A DNA stretch of 52,166 bases from Rubellimicrobium sp. (lineage in GTDB: Bacteria > Pseudomonadota > Alphaproteobacteria > Rhodobacterales > Rhodobacteraceae), in assembly GCA_020852925.1 (NCBI GenBank), contig JADYZU010000031.1, forward strand, positions 1 through 52,166, written 5' to 3'. Shown piece by piece: positions 16,324-27,229 of the stretch. Position numbers and translations under genes: made by a program. The notes beneath the pieces are model-generated. The model made no database searches and was not told the origin of the DNA. It was given only the letters and a program-made list of their open reading frames with translations. Numbering within the stretch: the stretch's first letter is position 1; each line of letters opens with the position of its first letter.

Positions 16324-18389
16324 GGCGAACCCTCCTGCCGGTCATGGATCGCCCCGGTCAGCCAGGCCGGCCAGTCGCGTTCGAAGAACGGGCGGGCACC
16401 GGCATCCCCCTGCCGGACCGGACGTTCGGATACCCTGAACCCGTCGCCCTGCGCGGCAACGACGATCTGGCGCGCGCGGTCCTCGGGGCGCTCAAGGCGG
16501 AACCGCAGATCCTCGAGCGGGCCGTTCGCGGTCATGGGCAGGCCCGCCCCCGCCGCATCAAGGATCGCGCGGGCGCCGCGACTGCCGCCGCCCCGGGTGA
16601 TGTAGTGGTCAAGCGCGGTCAGCACCGCCTCGGACACCAGCGCCATCTGCTGCCATTGCAGCGCGCGGGCCGATTCGCCGGGCCGTGCCGGGGCGATGCC
16701 GCTGGCCCGGATCGAGGCGTTGAGCGCGCGCGCGCCCTCGAGCGCCGCCCGCACGCCGGCACCGTCGCACAGGATGCCGGCGGCATCGCTCATCCGGGCC
16801 TGCACCTCGTCGCGGACCCGGGGCAGGGTCAGCGGACTGTCGGCGCGCAGCACCGACAGCAGCGCGGCCAGCGCCGCCTCGAGATCGGCCGGATCGGGAT
16901 CGTCGCCCGGCACCGCCCCGCGCGCGGCCACATGTTCGGCCGCCCGCGTGCCGAACACCTGCCCGGCATTCAGCGCGGCCCCCCCCGGCCGGGTCACGCC
17001 ATGGGTGCCCGCGGCCTCGCCCACGGCGAACACCGCCGGATGCGAGGTCTGCCCCCAGATGCCGACCGCGATCCCGCCGTTCATGTGCTGGTTGTTCACC
17101 GCGAATTCGAGGGGCCCGGCCGCGATGTCGATCTTGGAGCGCCGGTAGAGTTCGATCGAGAGCGGGTTCATCTGCCGCAGCCGGTCGATGGGCCGGTCCT
17201 GCACCGCGCCGGCCGCGCCCAGATAGGCGCGCACGTCGTCGTCAAGCCGGGTCAGGTCGAACGGCAGATCCCCCGGCACCGCCTGCGGATTGCGGTTGAA
17301 ATCCATGAACACCCGCCGCCCGCGCGCCCCTTCGCGCGCGATGGCCAGATCGACAAGGCTGGAGCCGAAATCCAGCATCCGCGTGGCGTGGAACGGCCAT
17401 TGATAGCCCTTGCGGAAGATGTTCGAGGCCATCTCCTGCGTGCTGCGGTAGTATTCGGCAAGGAAATGGTGTTCCCGCCCTTCGGCATCGACCGAATGGA
17501 CATGCGGCAGCGCCTGCACATAGGTGCCCGAGAGGTTCCAGGGAAATCCCTCGCGCCTTGTGCCGATGCCGAACTGGCTCTCGGTCAGGTTCACAAGGTC
17601 GAGCCCGGCCTCGATCGCAAGGCCCAGCACCCCGAAACAGCCGTTGGGATAGACGCTGTCGCGGTAAAGCTCTCCGGGGCCGCCGCCGGCCAGGATGATC
17701 GTGGGCGCGCTGAACAGCGCAAGGCCGAGCGGGTTGTCCCCGTCCCGGTCATGGGCGCGCATGGCGATCACGCCGCCGGCCCGGTCGCCGCGCAGCATCA
17801 GGCGCAGGGCGGTGGTGTGGTTGAAGACCGGCACGCCCAGGCGCAGCGCCTCGTCGGCCAATACCCTGACCATCAGCCGCGACGTGCGCGGCCCGCACGA
17901 GGTGGCGCGGCCCACCTCGTCATGATCGGTCCGATAGCGCAGCGTACCGCCCAGCCGGTCCTGCGGCAGCGGCAGGCCCAGATATTGCAGCGATGCCATG
18001 GCCCGCACCGATCCCACCGCCTCGATCATGGCAAGGTCGCCGTCCATGGCCCCGCCCGCGCCGATCGCCGCCGCCATGGCGTCGAAATCGTCGCCATGTC
18101 CGGCGGTGTTGGCGGTGTGCAGCGTCTGCTTGTCCGAACCCGAACAGGCCGAGGTGCCGCCCCAGGCGCTCTGGCTCAGCACCGCGACGCGGATGCCGCG
18201 CCGGGCAAGTTCCACCGCCGCCCGCAACCCCGCCGCGCCCGAGCCGATGACCACGCATCCCGCGCGCCAGACCGGGATCCGCATCCCCGCGGCCATGACC
18301 GCGCCCGCGGCCGCCGGTTCGGGCGGCAGGCGCGGCATCTCCACATCGGTGAGCGCGTCAAGGATCGCCTGCGGCACGGGGATCGGCAT
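16320..18389 (-). CDS. FAD_binding_2 family flavoprotein (fumarate reductase/AprA-like)
   Basis: A 689-residue flavoprotein. The dinucleotide-binding motif VIGSGAAGLRAAVEL is at about residues 47-61, and a long FAD_binding_2 domain follows. RATSCGPRTSRLMVRVLADEA and IILAGGGPGELY resemble the fumarate-reductase/succinate-dehydrogenase flavoprotein superfamily. NQHMNGGIAVGIWGQTSHPAVFAVGEAAGTHGV is the FAD-binding C-terminal strand, and a helical C-terminal domain completes it. No iron-sulfur partner is encoded nearby and no signal peptide is present, so it is a soluble enzyme. It sits between a Gfo/Idh dehydrogenase and a KDG kinase, which suggests oxidation, reduction or dehydration of a sugar acid. 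I do not know a characterised enzyme with this neighbourhood. Confidence 0.8.
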   Translation of the reverse strand: MPIPVPQAILDALTDVEMPRLPPEPAAAGAVMAAGMRIPVWRAGCVVIGSGAAGLRAAVELARRGIRVAVLSQSAWGGTSACSGSDKQTLHTANTAGHGDDFDAMAAAIGAGGAMDGDLAMIEAVGSVRAMASLQYLGLPLPQDRLGGTLRYRTDHDEVGRATSCGPRTSRLMVRVLADEALRLGVPVFNHTTALRLMLRGDRAGGVIAMRAHDRDGDNPLGLALFSAPTIILAGGGPGELYRDSVYPNGCFGVLGLAIEAGLDLVNLTESQFGIGTRREGFPWNLSGTYVQALPHVHSVDAEGREHHFLAEYYRSTQEMASNIFRKGYQWPFHATRMLDFGSSLVDLAIAREGARGRRVFMDFNRNPQAVPGDLPFDLTRLDDDVRAYLGAAGAVQDRPIDRLRQMNPLSIELYRRSKIDIAAGPLEFAVNNQHMNGGIAVGIWGQTSHPAVFAVGEAAGTHGVTRPGGAALNAGQVFGTRAAEHVAARGAVPGDDPDPADLEAALAALLSVLRADSPLTLPRVRDEVQARMSDAAGILCDGAGVRAALEGARALNASIRASGIAPARPGESARALQWQQMALVSEAVLTALDHYITRGGGSRGARAILDAAGAGLPMTANGPLEDLRFRLERPEDRARQIVVAAQGDGFRVSERPVRQGDAGARPFFERDWPAWLTGAIHDRQEGSP

Positions 18390-18401
18390 GGCTTGCTCCG
18401 G

Positions 18402-19535
18402 TCAGTGCAGGTCGATGTCCACCCAGGACCGCCGGCGCGCGCTGTCCATGCAGGCATCGACGATCTGGCAGATATGGTGGCCCACCTCGAAATCCGGCCA
18501 CATCGGCCGGCCGGTCGTGATGGAACGGATCACTTCGGCCGCCTCGATGATCTTGGTCTCGTTATAGCCGAGCGCAAGGTTCGGCAGCGGCAGGAAGGCG
18601 CGATAGGTCGGGTGTTCCGGCCCCACGTCGATCTCGCGGAACCCGCGGCGGCCGGGCCGGTCGTCGCCGGAATAGTGCCGCAGCCGGTTCACCTGATCGT
18701 AATCGTAGACCAGACTGCCCTTCGTGCCGTAGATTTCATAGCCCTGCCGGAACTTGCGCCCGGTGGCGACGCGGCTGAAATCGACGATCCCGGCGGCGCC
18801 GTTCTCGAACCGGCACATCAGATGGGTGGCATCGGTATTGGTGACCTCGGCCCAGTCGCCGCCCCCCTCGCGCTGGCGGCGCGGGGTGACGATCATGTTG
18901 TCGGCCACCAGGCTTGCGACCCGGCCGACCAGGAAATGCATGAAGCTGAACACATGGCTGCCGGTATCCCCGACGATCCCGGTGGGGGCCAGCGCGGCAT
19001 CCGCCCGCCACATGAAGGGCGCGGCAGGATCGGCCAGCACGTCGATATGCTGACAGCCCTTGAACAGCCGGATCTCGCCGATCTCGCCCGATTCGATGAT
19101 CTCCCTGGCCAGATCGTGCACCGGATTGCGCACGAACCCGTGCGCGACCCGTGTGATCAGGCCCCGTTCGCGCGCCAGATCGGCCAGTTCGCGCGCCTCG
19201 GCCGCGGTATCGGCCAGGGGCTTTTCGCAATAGACATGTTTCCCGGCCAGAAGCGCGGCCCTGGCCACCTGATGATGCAGGCTGTCGGGCAGGCAGATGT
19301 CGATGAGATCGACCCCGGGATCGGCCACCGCCTCGCGCCAGTCCGACAGGATCCGCGCGCCCGGCGCCCGTCCGGCAAGGTCCGCGGCCCGTTCCGGGCT
19401 GGACCCCACCAGCGCGACAATGCGCGCGGTGCCGTGATCCGTGCCCATGAAATGCGGGAAGGTCTGGAAGGCCATGGTATGGACCCGGCCCATCCAGCCC
19501 CCGGCCCCCAGCACCGCCACCCGAACCTCGCTCAT
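18402..19535 (-). CDS. Gfo/Idh/MocA family NAD(P)-dependent oxidoreductase
   Basis: A 377-residue sugar dehydrogenase. The Rossmann motif AVLGAGGWMGRVH is at residues 7-19, the conserved YCEKPLA segment with the catalytic-region Lys is near residue 105, and GDTGSHVFSFMHFLVG carries the usual catalytic Asp/His region. The C-terminal alpha/beta domain includes YEIYGTKGSLVYDYD. Family members oxidise or reduce hydroxyls of sugars, inositols and their keto derivatives. It is the first gene of the operon behind the paired-operator promoter at 19575-19618; AGGAG eight bases upstream supports the start. The substrate is unknown. Confidence 0.88.
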   Translation of the reverse strand: MSEVRVAVLGAGGWMGRVHTMAFQTFPHFMGTDHGTARIVALVGSSPERAADLAGRAPGARILSDWREAVADPGVDLIDICLPDSLHHQVARAALLAGKHVYCEKPLADTAAEARELADLARERGLITRVAHGFVRNPVHDLAREIIESGEIGEIRLFKGCQHIDVLADPAAPFMWRADAALAPTGIVGDTGSHVFSFMHFLVGRVASLVADNMIVTPRRQREGGGDWAEVTNTDATHLMCRFENGAAGIVDFSRVATGRKFRQGYEIYGTKGSLVYDYDQVNRLRHYSGDDRPGRRGFREIDVGPEHPTYRAFLPLPNLALGYNETKIIEAAEVIRSITTGRPMWPDFEVGHHICQIVDACMDSARRRSWVDIDLH

Positions 19536-19574
19536 GCGCCTGCTCCTGTCAGGTATCGGCCGCGCGGGCCATTT

Positions 19575-19618
19575 TGGAACCTTCCAACAGCATTACTGGC
19601 ACGTTCCAATTCCGTCAA
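19575..19618 (-). promoter_or_regulatory. promoter with paired operators ahead of the Gfo/Idh gene
   Basis: Read on the minus strand: TTGACG (19613-19618), four bases, TGGAACGTGCCA (19597-19608), ten bases containing TAATGC at a 17-base spacing from the -35, then TGGAAGGTTCCA (19575-19586). Each 12-mer is one base from TGGAACGTTCCA; the centres lie 22 bp apart. This copies the design at 15324-15367, so both operons probably answer to the same LacI-type repressor. The remaining 19619-19789 must hold the promoter of the divergent polysaccharide locus, but no clear boxes were recognised there. Confidence 0.75.
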
Positions 19619-19789
19619 GCCAAACCTGCTCCCACCTGCTCCGGCTAGACCTGACAACGTCCTGACGGCGCATTCCCGGCGATGGACGGGGCCGCAATGT
19701 GCTGTTAAGGAATTTTGCAGGAAGACTCCCGCCCGTGCGAATTCGCTGGTATCCGGAGTCTGAAACGGAAATTCGCATCGCAGGGTTAC

Positions 19790-20796
19790 ATGAGTCGCAT
19801 TCTAGTCACCGGAACCGCCGGGTTCATCGGTTTTCACCTTGCGCGCCTGCTTCTGGCCGAGGGATTCCGGGTTCACGGCCATGACGGCATGACCGATTAC
19901 TATGACGTGCGACTCAAGCAGCGCCGCCATGCCATGCTGTTGCAGGACGCGAATTTTTCGGCCAGCGAAGGCATGATCGAGGATCAGGCGCATTTCGACC
20001 GCGTGGCCGACGATTTCCGGCCCGATGTGATCGTCCACCTCGCCGCGCAGGCGGGGGTGCGCTACAGCCTCGAAAACCCGCGCGCCTATCTGGACAGCAA
20101 CGTGATCGGCACCTTCAACGTGATGGAGGCGGCCCGCCGCCTTGCGGTGCGGCACCTGCTCATGGCCTCGACCTCGTCCGTCTATGGCGCGAACGAGGAG
20201 ATGCCCTTTCGCGAGACCGACAAGGCCGACACCCCGCTGACCATCTACGCCGCCACCAAGAAGGCGACCGAGGCGATGGGCCATTCCTATGCCCATCTGT
20301 GGAACCTGCCGGTGACGATGTTCCGCTTCTTCACCGTCTACGGGCCCTGGGGCCGGCCCGACATGGCGCTGTTCAAGTTCGTGGATGCGATCCTCGACGG
20401 CCGCCCGATCGACATCTACAACCACGGCGAGATGTATCGCGATTTCACCTATGTCGAGGATCTGGTGCGCGGCATCCGCCTGCTGATCGACGCGGTGCCG
20501 GTGCGGCCCGACGGCGGCGTGGTGGAGGAAGGCGACAGCCTGTCGCCGGCCGCGCCCTGGCGGGTGGTGAACATCGGCAATTCCGAAAAGGTGCGGCTCC
20601 TGGATTTCGTCGAGGCGATCGAGGACAGCCTCGGTCGCAAGGCGGTGCGCAATTACATGGACATGCAGAAGGGCGACGTGCCCGCCACCTGGGCGGATGC
20701 GCAATTGCTCCACCGCCTGACCGGCTACCGCCCGCAGACAGACGTGCGCGAGGGCGTGGCACGGTTCGTCGAATGGTTTCGGGAGTATTACGGGAA

Positions 20797-20800
<4 letters not shown>
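19790..20800 (+). CDS. NAD-dependent sugar epimerase, UDP-glucuronate 4-epimerase type
   Basis: A 336-residue extended short-chain dehydrogenase. It has [15 protein letters not shown] (NAD motif, residues 7-21), [22 protein letters not shown] and the catalytic YAATKKATE (Tyr and Lys), then [15 protein letters not shown]. The GVRYS and GRPDMA segments are typical of UDP-glucuronate 4-epimerases (LpsL/CapI), which make UDP-galacturonate for surface polysaccharides. The start at MSRILVTG is chosen; the frame is open upstream but the NAD motif should be near the N-terminus. It is the first gene of the plus-strand locus and overlaps the next by ATGA. Confidence 0.85.
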
Positions 20801-23013
<2,213 letters not shown>

Positions 23014-23014
<1 letters not shown>

Positions 23015-23601
23015 TGGGAGTCACCATCCATCCCTCGGCCATCATCGACGACGGCGCGCGGATTGGAGACGGCAGCCGTGTCTGGCATTTTGCCCATGTC
23101 TGCGGCGGAGCGCGGATCGGGCGCGAATGTTCGCTGGGCCAGAATGTCTTTGTCGGGAACCGCGTTGTCATCGGCGATCGCTGCAAGATCCAGAACAATG
23201 TTTCGGTCTATGATAATGTGACGCTGGAAGAGGGCGTGTTCTGCGGCCCTTCGATGGTGTTCACCAATGTCCACAACCCTCGTGCCCTGATCGAACGCAA
23301 GAACGAATACCGCGACACGATCATTCGTCGGGGGGCCACGCTCGGCGCCAATTGCACCATTGTCTGCGGGGTGACAGTCGGACAATTTGCCTTTGTCGGC
23401 GCCGGAGCGGTGATTGCGCGGGATGTTCCCGATTTCGCGCTGATGCTGGGCGTCCCGGCACGGCAGGCAGGCTGGATGAGCGCTTTTGGCGAAAGGCTCG
23501 CCCTTCCCCTGACCGGCAACGCCAAGACGACATGTCCCCATACCGGCGACCGCTATCTGTTGAAGGATGGGCGGGTCACACGCCATGAGGCCGAATCATG
23601 A
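23014..23601 (+). CDS. wbpD: UDP-3-amino-sugar N-acetyltransferase (WbpD/WlbB family)
   Basis: A 195-residue left-handed beta-helix acyltransferase with many hexapeptide repeats ([44 protein letters not shown]). FTNVHNPRA contains the conserved catalytic histidine/asparagine region of the WbpD/WlbB group. It acetylates the 3-amino group of UDP-GlcNAc3NA with acetyl-CoA. The ATG at 23014 overlaps the upstream TGA (TGATG) with a G-rich ribosome site; a GTG one codon earlier is also open. Domain order and position between wbpB and wbpE homologues support the assignment. Confidence 0.9.
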
Positions 23602-24686
23602 TCCCCTTCGTCGACCTCGCCACCCAGCAGGACCGCCTGCGCCCCGAGATCGAGGCCGGCATCGCGCGGGTGCTCGCGCATGGGCAATACATCCTCGGTC
23701 CCGAAGTGGCCGAGCTTGAAGAACGCCTTGCCGCCTACACGGGCACCCCCCACTGCATCACCTGCGCCAACGGTACCGACGCCCTCCAGATCGCGCTGAT
23801 GGCCCTTGGCATCGGCCCTGGGGACGAGGTGATCACCCCCGGTTTCTCCTACATCGCCACCGCCGAGGCGGCGCTGGTCCTGGGGGCCCGGGTCGTCTAT
23901 GTCGACATCGACCCGGTCAGCTACAACCTCGATCCCGCGCTCGTCGAGGCGGCGATCACGCCGCGCACCCGCGCGATCATCCCGGTGTCGCTTTATGGTC
24001 AATGCGCCGATTTCGACCGGATCACCGAGATTGCCTCCCGCCACGGCATCCCGGTGATCGAGGATGCAGCCCAGAGCTTTGGCGCCAGTTCCAGGGGCCG
24101 CAAGTCCGGCGCGCTCTCGACCATCGCCTGCACGAGCTTCTTTCCGTCCAAGCCGCTCGGCTGCTATGGCGACGGCGGTGCGCTGTTCACCGCCGACCCG
24201 GACCTCGCGCGCAGCATCCGCCAGATCGCCCGCCACGGGCAGGAGGCGCGCTACCACCATGTGCGGCTGGGCATGAATTCCCGCCTCGACACCTTGCAGG
24301 CGGCGATCCTGCTGCCGAAACTCGCCGTGCTCGACGACGAGATCGCGGCGCGCAACCGGGTGGCCGACGAATATGCAGCCCGGCTGCGCGCGATCGGCAT
24401 CACCCCCCCGCAGGTGGCCCGGCACAACATCAGCGCCTGGGCGCAATACACGATCCGCGTGCAGGACCGCCCCCGCGTGCAGGCGGCGCTGACGGCGGCC
24501 GGCATCCCCACGGCGGTGCATTACCCCCTGCCGCTGAACCGCCAGCCGGCAAGCGCCGATCCCCAGGCCCATCTCCCCGAAGGCGACCGCGCCGCCGAAG
24601 AGGTGCTGAGCCTGCCGATGCATCCGTATCTGGATGCGGAGACGGTGGCGCGCGTGGTTGCCGCGCTCGGGGCCGCGCCGGGATGA
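23598..24686 (+). CDS. wbpE: UDP-3-keto-GlcNAcA aminotransferase (WbpE/WlbC, DegT family)
   Basis: A 362-residue PLP-dependent DegT/DnrJ/EryC1 aminotransferase. [20 protein letters not shown] at the N-terminus is typical of Wbp[35 protein letters not shown] (Asp that holds the PLP ring) and [15 protein letters not shown] (PLP-binding Lys) follow. It transfers the glutamate amino group to the 3-keto intermediate made by WbpB. It overlaps wbpD and the flippase gene by ATGA on both sides. Confidence 0.92.
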   Translation: MIPFVDLATQQDRLRPEIEAGIARVLAHGQYILGPEVAELEERLAAYTGTPHCITCANGTDALQIALMALGIGPGDEVITPGFSYIATAEAALVLGARVVYVDIDPVSYNLDPALVEAAITPRTRAIIPVSLYGQCADFDRITEIASRHGIPVIEDAAQSFGASSRGRKSGALSTIACTSFFPSKPLGCYGDGGALFTADPDLARSIRQIARHGQEARYHHVRLGMNSRLDTLQAAILLPKLAVLDDEIAARNRVADEYAARLRAIGITPPQVARHNISAWAQYTIRVQDRPRVQAALTAAGIPTAVHYPLPLNRQPASADPQAHLPEGDRAAEEVLSLPMHPYLDAETVARVVAALGAAPG

Positions 24687-26026
24687 GCCTGCGCGCGCGT
24701 CTCTCAGGACTGGGCCGGAGCGACATCCTGCGCCTCATGACCGGGACGGTCGGCGGGCGCCTGATCGCGCTGGCCGCCATGCCGCTGGTGACGCGCCTCT
24801 ATTCGCCGCAGGATTTTGCCCTTCTGGCGGTCTATCTGGCGACGGTCAGCCTGATCGGGGCCATCGCCTGCCTGCGCTTCGATGTGGCGATCCCCGTGGC
24901 GCAGGACGATGGCGACGCGATCCATCTGCTCGTGTTGGCCCTCGTGATCGCCGGGACCATGGCCACGGCAAGCCTGATCGCCGTTCTTGTTGCCCCCCTG
25001 CGGATCGCCGCCCTTCTCGGCCAGCCGTCGCTGGCACCATGGCTGTGGCTGGTGCCCTTTGGAATCCTCCTGTCCGGTGGCTATGCCGCCCTGCAATTCT
25101 GGGCCACCCGCGCCCGCCGCTTCGGCAGCATCGCGCGAACCCGCATCTCGCAGGCGGCGGTCGGGGTGTCGACCATGCTTGCGCTTGGCTGGGCGGGGAT
25201 CGCGCCCTTCGGCCTTCTGCTTGGCAACCTGCTGAATTCAAGCGCCGGAAGCCTGCGCCTCGGGACCGAGGCGATCCGCCGCGACCGCGCGGCGCTGCGG
25301 CTGGTGACCTGGCCCGGACTGCGCGCGGCCTTTCGCGCCTATCACCGCTTTCCGCTCTATTCCGCGCCCGAGGCCTTGGCCAATCTGGCCGGCATCCAGA
25401 TCCCGATCATGATCGTCGCGGCCTACGCCGGGACCGAGGCCGGCTTTCTCCTTCTGGCCCAACAGGTCATGGCCGCGCCGATGTCGCTGCTCGGATCGTC
25501 CATCTCGCAGGTCTATGTCTCGCGCGCGCCCGAGGCATTGCGCGACGGCCGTCTTGCGCCGTTCACCCTCTCGATCCTGCGCCGCCTGATCCAGATCGGC
25601 ATCGGCCCGCTGATCCTTGCAGGCATCCTTGCGCCGATCCTGTTCCCGCTCGTCTTCGGCACCGGATGGACCCGCGCGGGCGAGATCGTCTCATGGCTCG
25701 TGCCCTGGATGGCGCTTCAGTTCCTCGCGTCGCCGATATCAATGGCGCTCCACGTCACCGGCCGGCAATCATGGGCGGCCCTGTTGCAGGTGGGCGGCCT
25801 GATCCTGCGGATCGGGTTCACCTTGACGGTCCCGCTGTTCGTCGCGAACGGATATGTCATCGGTCTGGCCGTCAGTGCCGCGATCTTCTATGCCATCTAC
25901 ACTTGGGTCGTTCTGCGGGCCTCGGGCATCCTTGCGCGGCGCGGCTGGTGGCGTGAACTGATCGGACCCGCACTTTACATCCTTCCCTGGATCGCTGTCG
26001 GAGGAATTCTTGCCCTCGTATTCTGA
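24683..26026 (+). CDS. wzx: polysaccharide flippase (Wzx/oligosaccharide exporter type)
   Basis: A 447-residue integral membrane protein of the MATE-like polysaccharide synthase superfamily, with roughly twelve hydrophobic segments. It begins SDILRLMTGTVGGRLIALAAMPLVTRLYSPQDF, a start found in O-antigen and capsule flippases, and RFDVAIPVAQDDGDA follows. It should move the undecaprenyl-linked repeat unit across the inner membrane. It lies among sugar-nucleotide and glycosyltransferase genes, translationally coupled to wbpE. A lipopolysaccharide-independent exopolysaccharide role is equally possible. Confidence 0.85.
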   Translation: MSLRARLSGLGRSDILRLMTGTVGGRLIALAAMPLVTRLYSPQDFALLAVYLATVSLIGAIACLRFDVAIPVAQDDGDAIHLLVLALVIAGTMATASLIAVLVAPLRIAALLGQPSLAPWLWLVPFGILLSGGYAALQFWATRARRFGSIARTRISQAAVGVSTMLALGWAGIAPFGLLLGNLLNSSAGSLRLGTEAIRRDRAALRLVTWPGLRAAFRAYHRFPLYSAPEALANLAGIQIPIMIVAAYAGTEAGFLLLAQQVMAAPMSLLGSSISQVYVSRAPEALRDGRLAPFTLSILRRLIQIGIGPLILAGILAPILFPLVFGTGWTRAGEIVSWLVPWMALQFLASPISMALHVTGRQSWAALLQVGGLILRIGFTLTVPLFVANGYVIGLAVSAAIFYAIYTWVVLRASGILARRGWWRELIGPALYILPWIAVGGILALVF

Positions 26027-26080
26027 TCTGCGACTGTGTGAAGAACGGGATTGCCGCCCCCCCAATCCGGAGAGCCCTGA

Positions 26081-27145
26081 GTGACCCTTCACCTCCTCAC
26101 CATCATCGGCGCGCGGCCGCAGTTCATCAAGGCGGCGGCGGTGTCGCGGGCGGTTGCCTTGCGCGGCGACCTGCACGAGACCATCGTCCACACCGGTCAG
26201 CACTACGATGCCAACATGTCGGACATCTTCTTCGAGGAACTCGCCATCCCCCGCCCCGACCACCACCTCGGCATCGGGGGAGGCACGCACGGGGCGATGA
26301 CCGGCCGTCAGCTCGAGGCGATCGAGCGGGTGCTCCTCGACGAGCGACCCGACATGGTGCTGGTCTACGGCGACACGAATTCGACGCTGGCGGGTGCCCT
26401 TGCCGCGGTCAAGCTGCATATCCCCGTCGCCCATGTCGAGGCCGGGTTGCGCAGTTTCAACCGTCGCATGCCCGAAGAAATCAACCGTGTGCTGACCGAC
26501 CACGCCGCCGACATGCTCTTCGCCCCGACCGAGACCGCCATGCGCAACCTCGCGGCCGAGGGGATCGCGCCCGGTCGCTGCCATCTGGTCGGCGATGTCA
26601 TGTATGACGCCTCGCTCTTCTACCGCGAGCGGGCGCGGATGCCCGAGTGGTTCCCCGGTCTTGGCATCGAACCGGGCGAATTCGTCCTCGCCACCGTTCA
26701 CCGCGCCGAGAATACCGACGATCCGGCGCGACTGTCGGGGATCATGCAGGGCCTGGCCGGCTGTGGCCTGCCCGTCATCCTGCCGCTGCACCCCCGGACA
26801 AGGGGCAGGCTTCGGGACTGCGCCATCGCCCCCGGTCCGAACGTGCGTATCACCGACCCGGTCGGGTATCTGGAGATGGTCTGGCTTGAGGCCAATTGCC
26901 GTGTCGTGGCGACCGACTCGGGCGGGGTGCAGAAAGAGGCCTATTTCTTCGCCAAACCCTGCGTCACCCTGCGCGACGAGACGGAGTGGGTGGAACTGGT
27001 GGAGAGCGGGTGGAATGTGCTGGCGGGGGCATCGTCTAGAACTATCTCCGAGTGTATGCAAATGCGCAGTGTTGGTCTAACTGGCAGCCTCTATGGTAAG
27101 GGCGATGCGGCAAAGACGATCGTGCACCTTCTTCAGGCACAATGA
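26081..27145 (+). CDS. wbpI: UDP-GlcNAc3NAcA 2-epimerase (WbpI; WecB family)
   Basis: A 354-residue non-hydrolysing 2-epimerase. TIIGARPQFIKAAAVSRA, HTGQHYDANMSDIFF, VYGDTNSTLAGALAA, HVEAGLRSFNRRMPEEINR and DSGGVQKEAYFFAKPCVTLR are the family signatures. In this setting it should convert UDP-GlcNAc3NAcA to UDP-ManNAc3NAcA; a plain UDP-GlcNAc 2-epimerase is the alternative. It uses a GTG start with GGAGAG seven to eight bases upstream. From about base 27040 the coding sequence turns AT-rich for its last 35 codons, although the family C-terminus (LYGKGDAAKTIVHLL) is intact, so a recombination joint probably lies inside the gene. Confidence 0.88.
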   Translation: MTLHLLTIIGARPQFIKAAAVSRAVALRGDLHETIVHTGQHYDANMSDIFFEELAIPRPDHHLGIGGGTHGAMTGRQLEAIERVLLDERPDMVLVYGDTNSTLAGALAAVKLHIPVAHVEAGLRSFNRRMPEEINRVLTDHAADMLFAPTETAMRNLAAEGIAPGRCHLVGDVMYDASLFYRERARMPEWFPGLGIEPGEFVLATVHRAENTDDPARLSGIMQGLAGCGLPVILPLHPRTRGRLRDCAIAPGPNVRITDPVGYLEMVWLEANCRVVATDSGGVQKEAYFFAKPCVTLRDETEWVELVESGWNVLAGASSRTISECMQMRSVGLTGSLYGKGDAAKTIVHLLQAQ

Positions 27146-27229
27146 CTGTTCGATATATTTATCATAGCTTCTCTGGGAGGGTGCATCTTCTTCTGCGCAG
27201 TGCCAAGAGACTTATGAGAGGAGTAATAA

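Noticed and set aside
16239..19763. 1174-codon plus-strand open frame
   Set aside because: Antisense to kinase, flavoprotein and Gfo/Idh genes that all show intact motifs; no ribosome site or family features.
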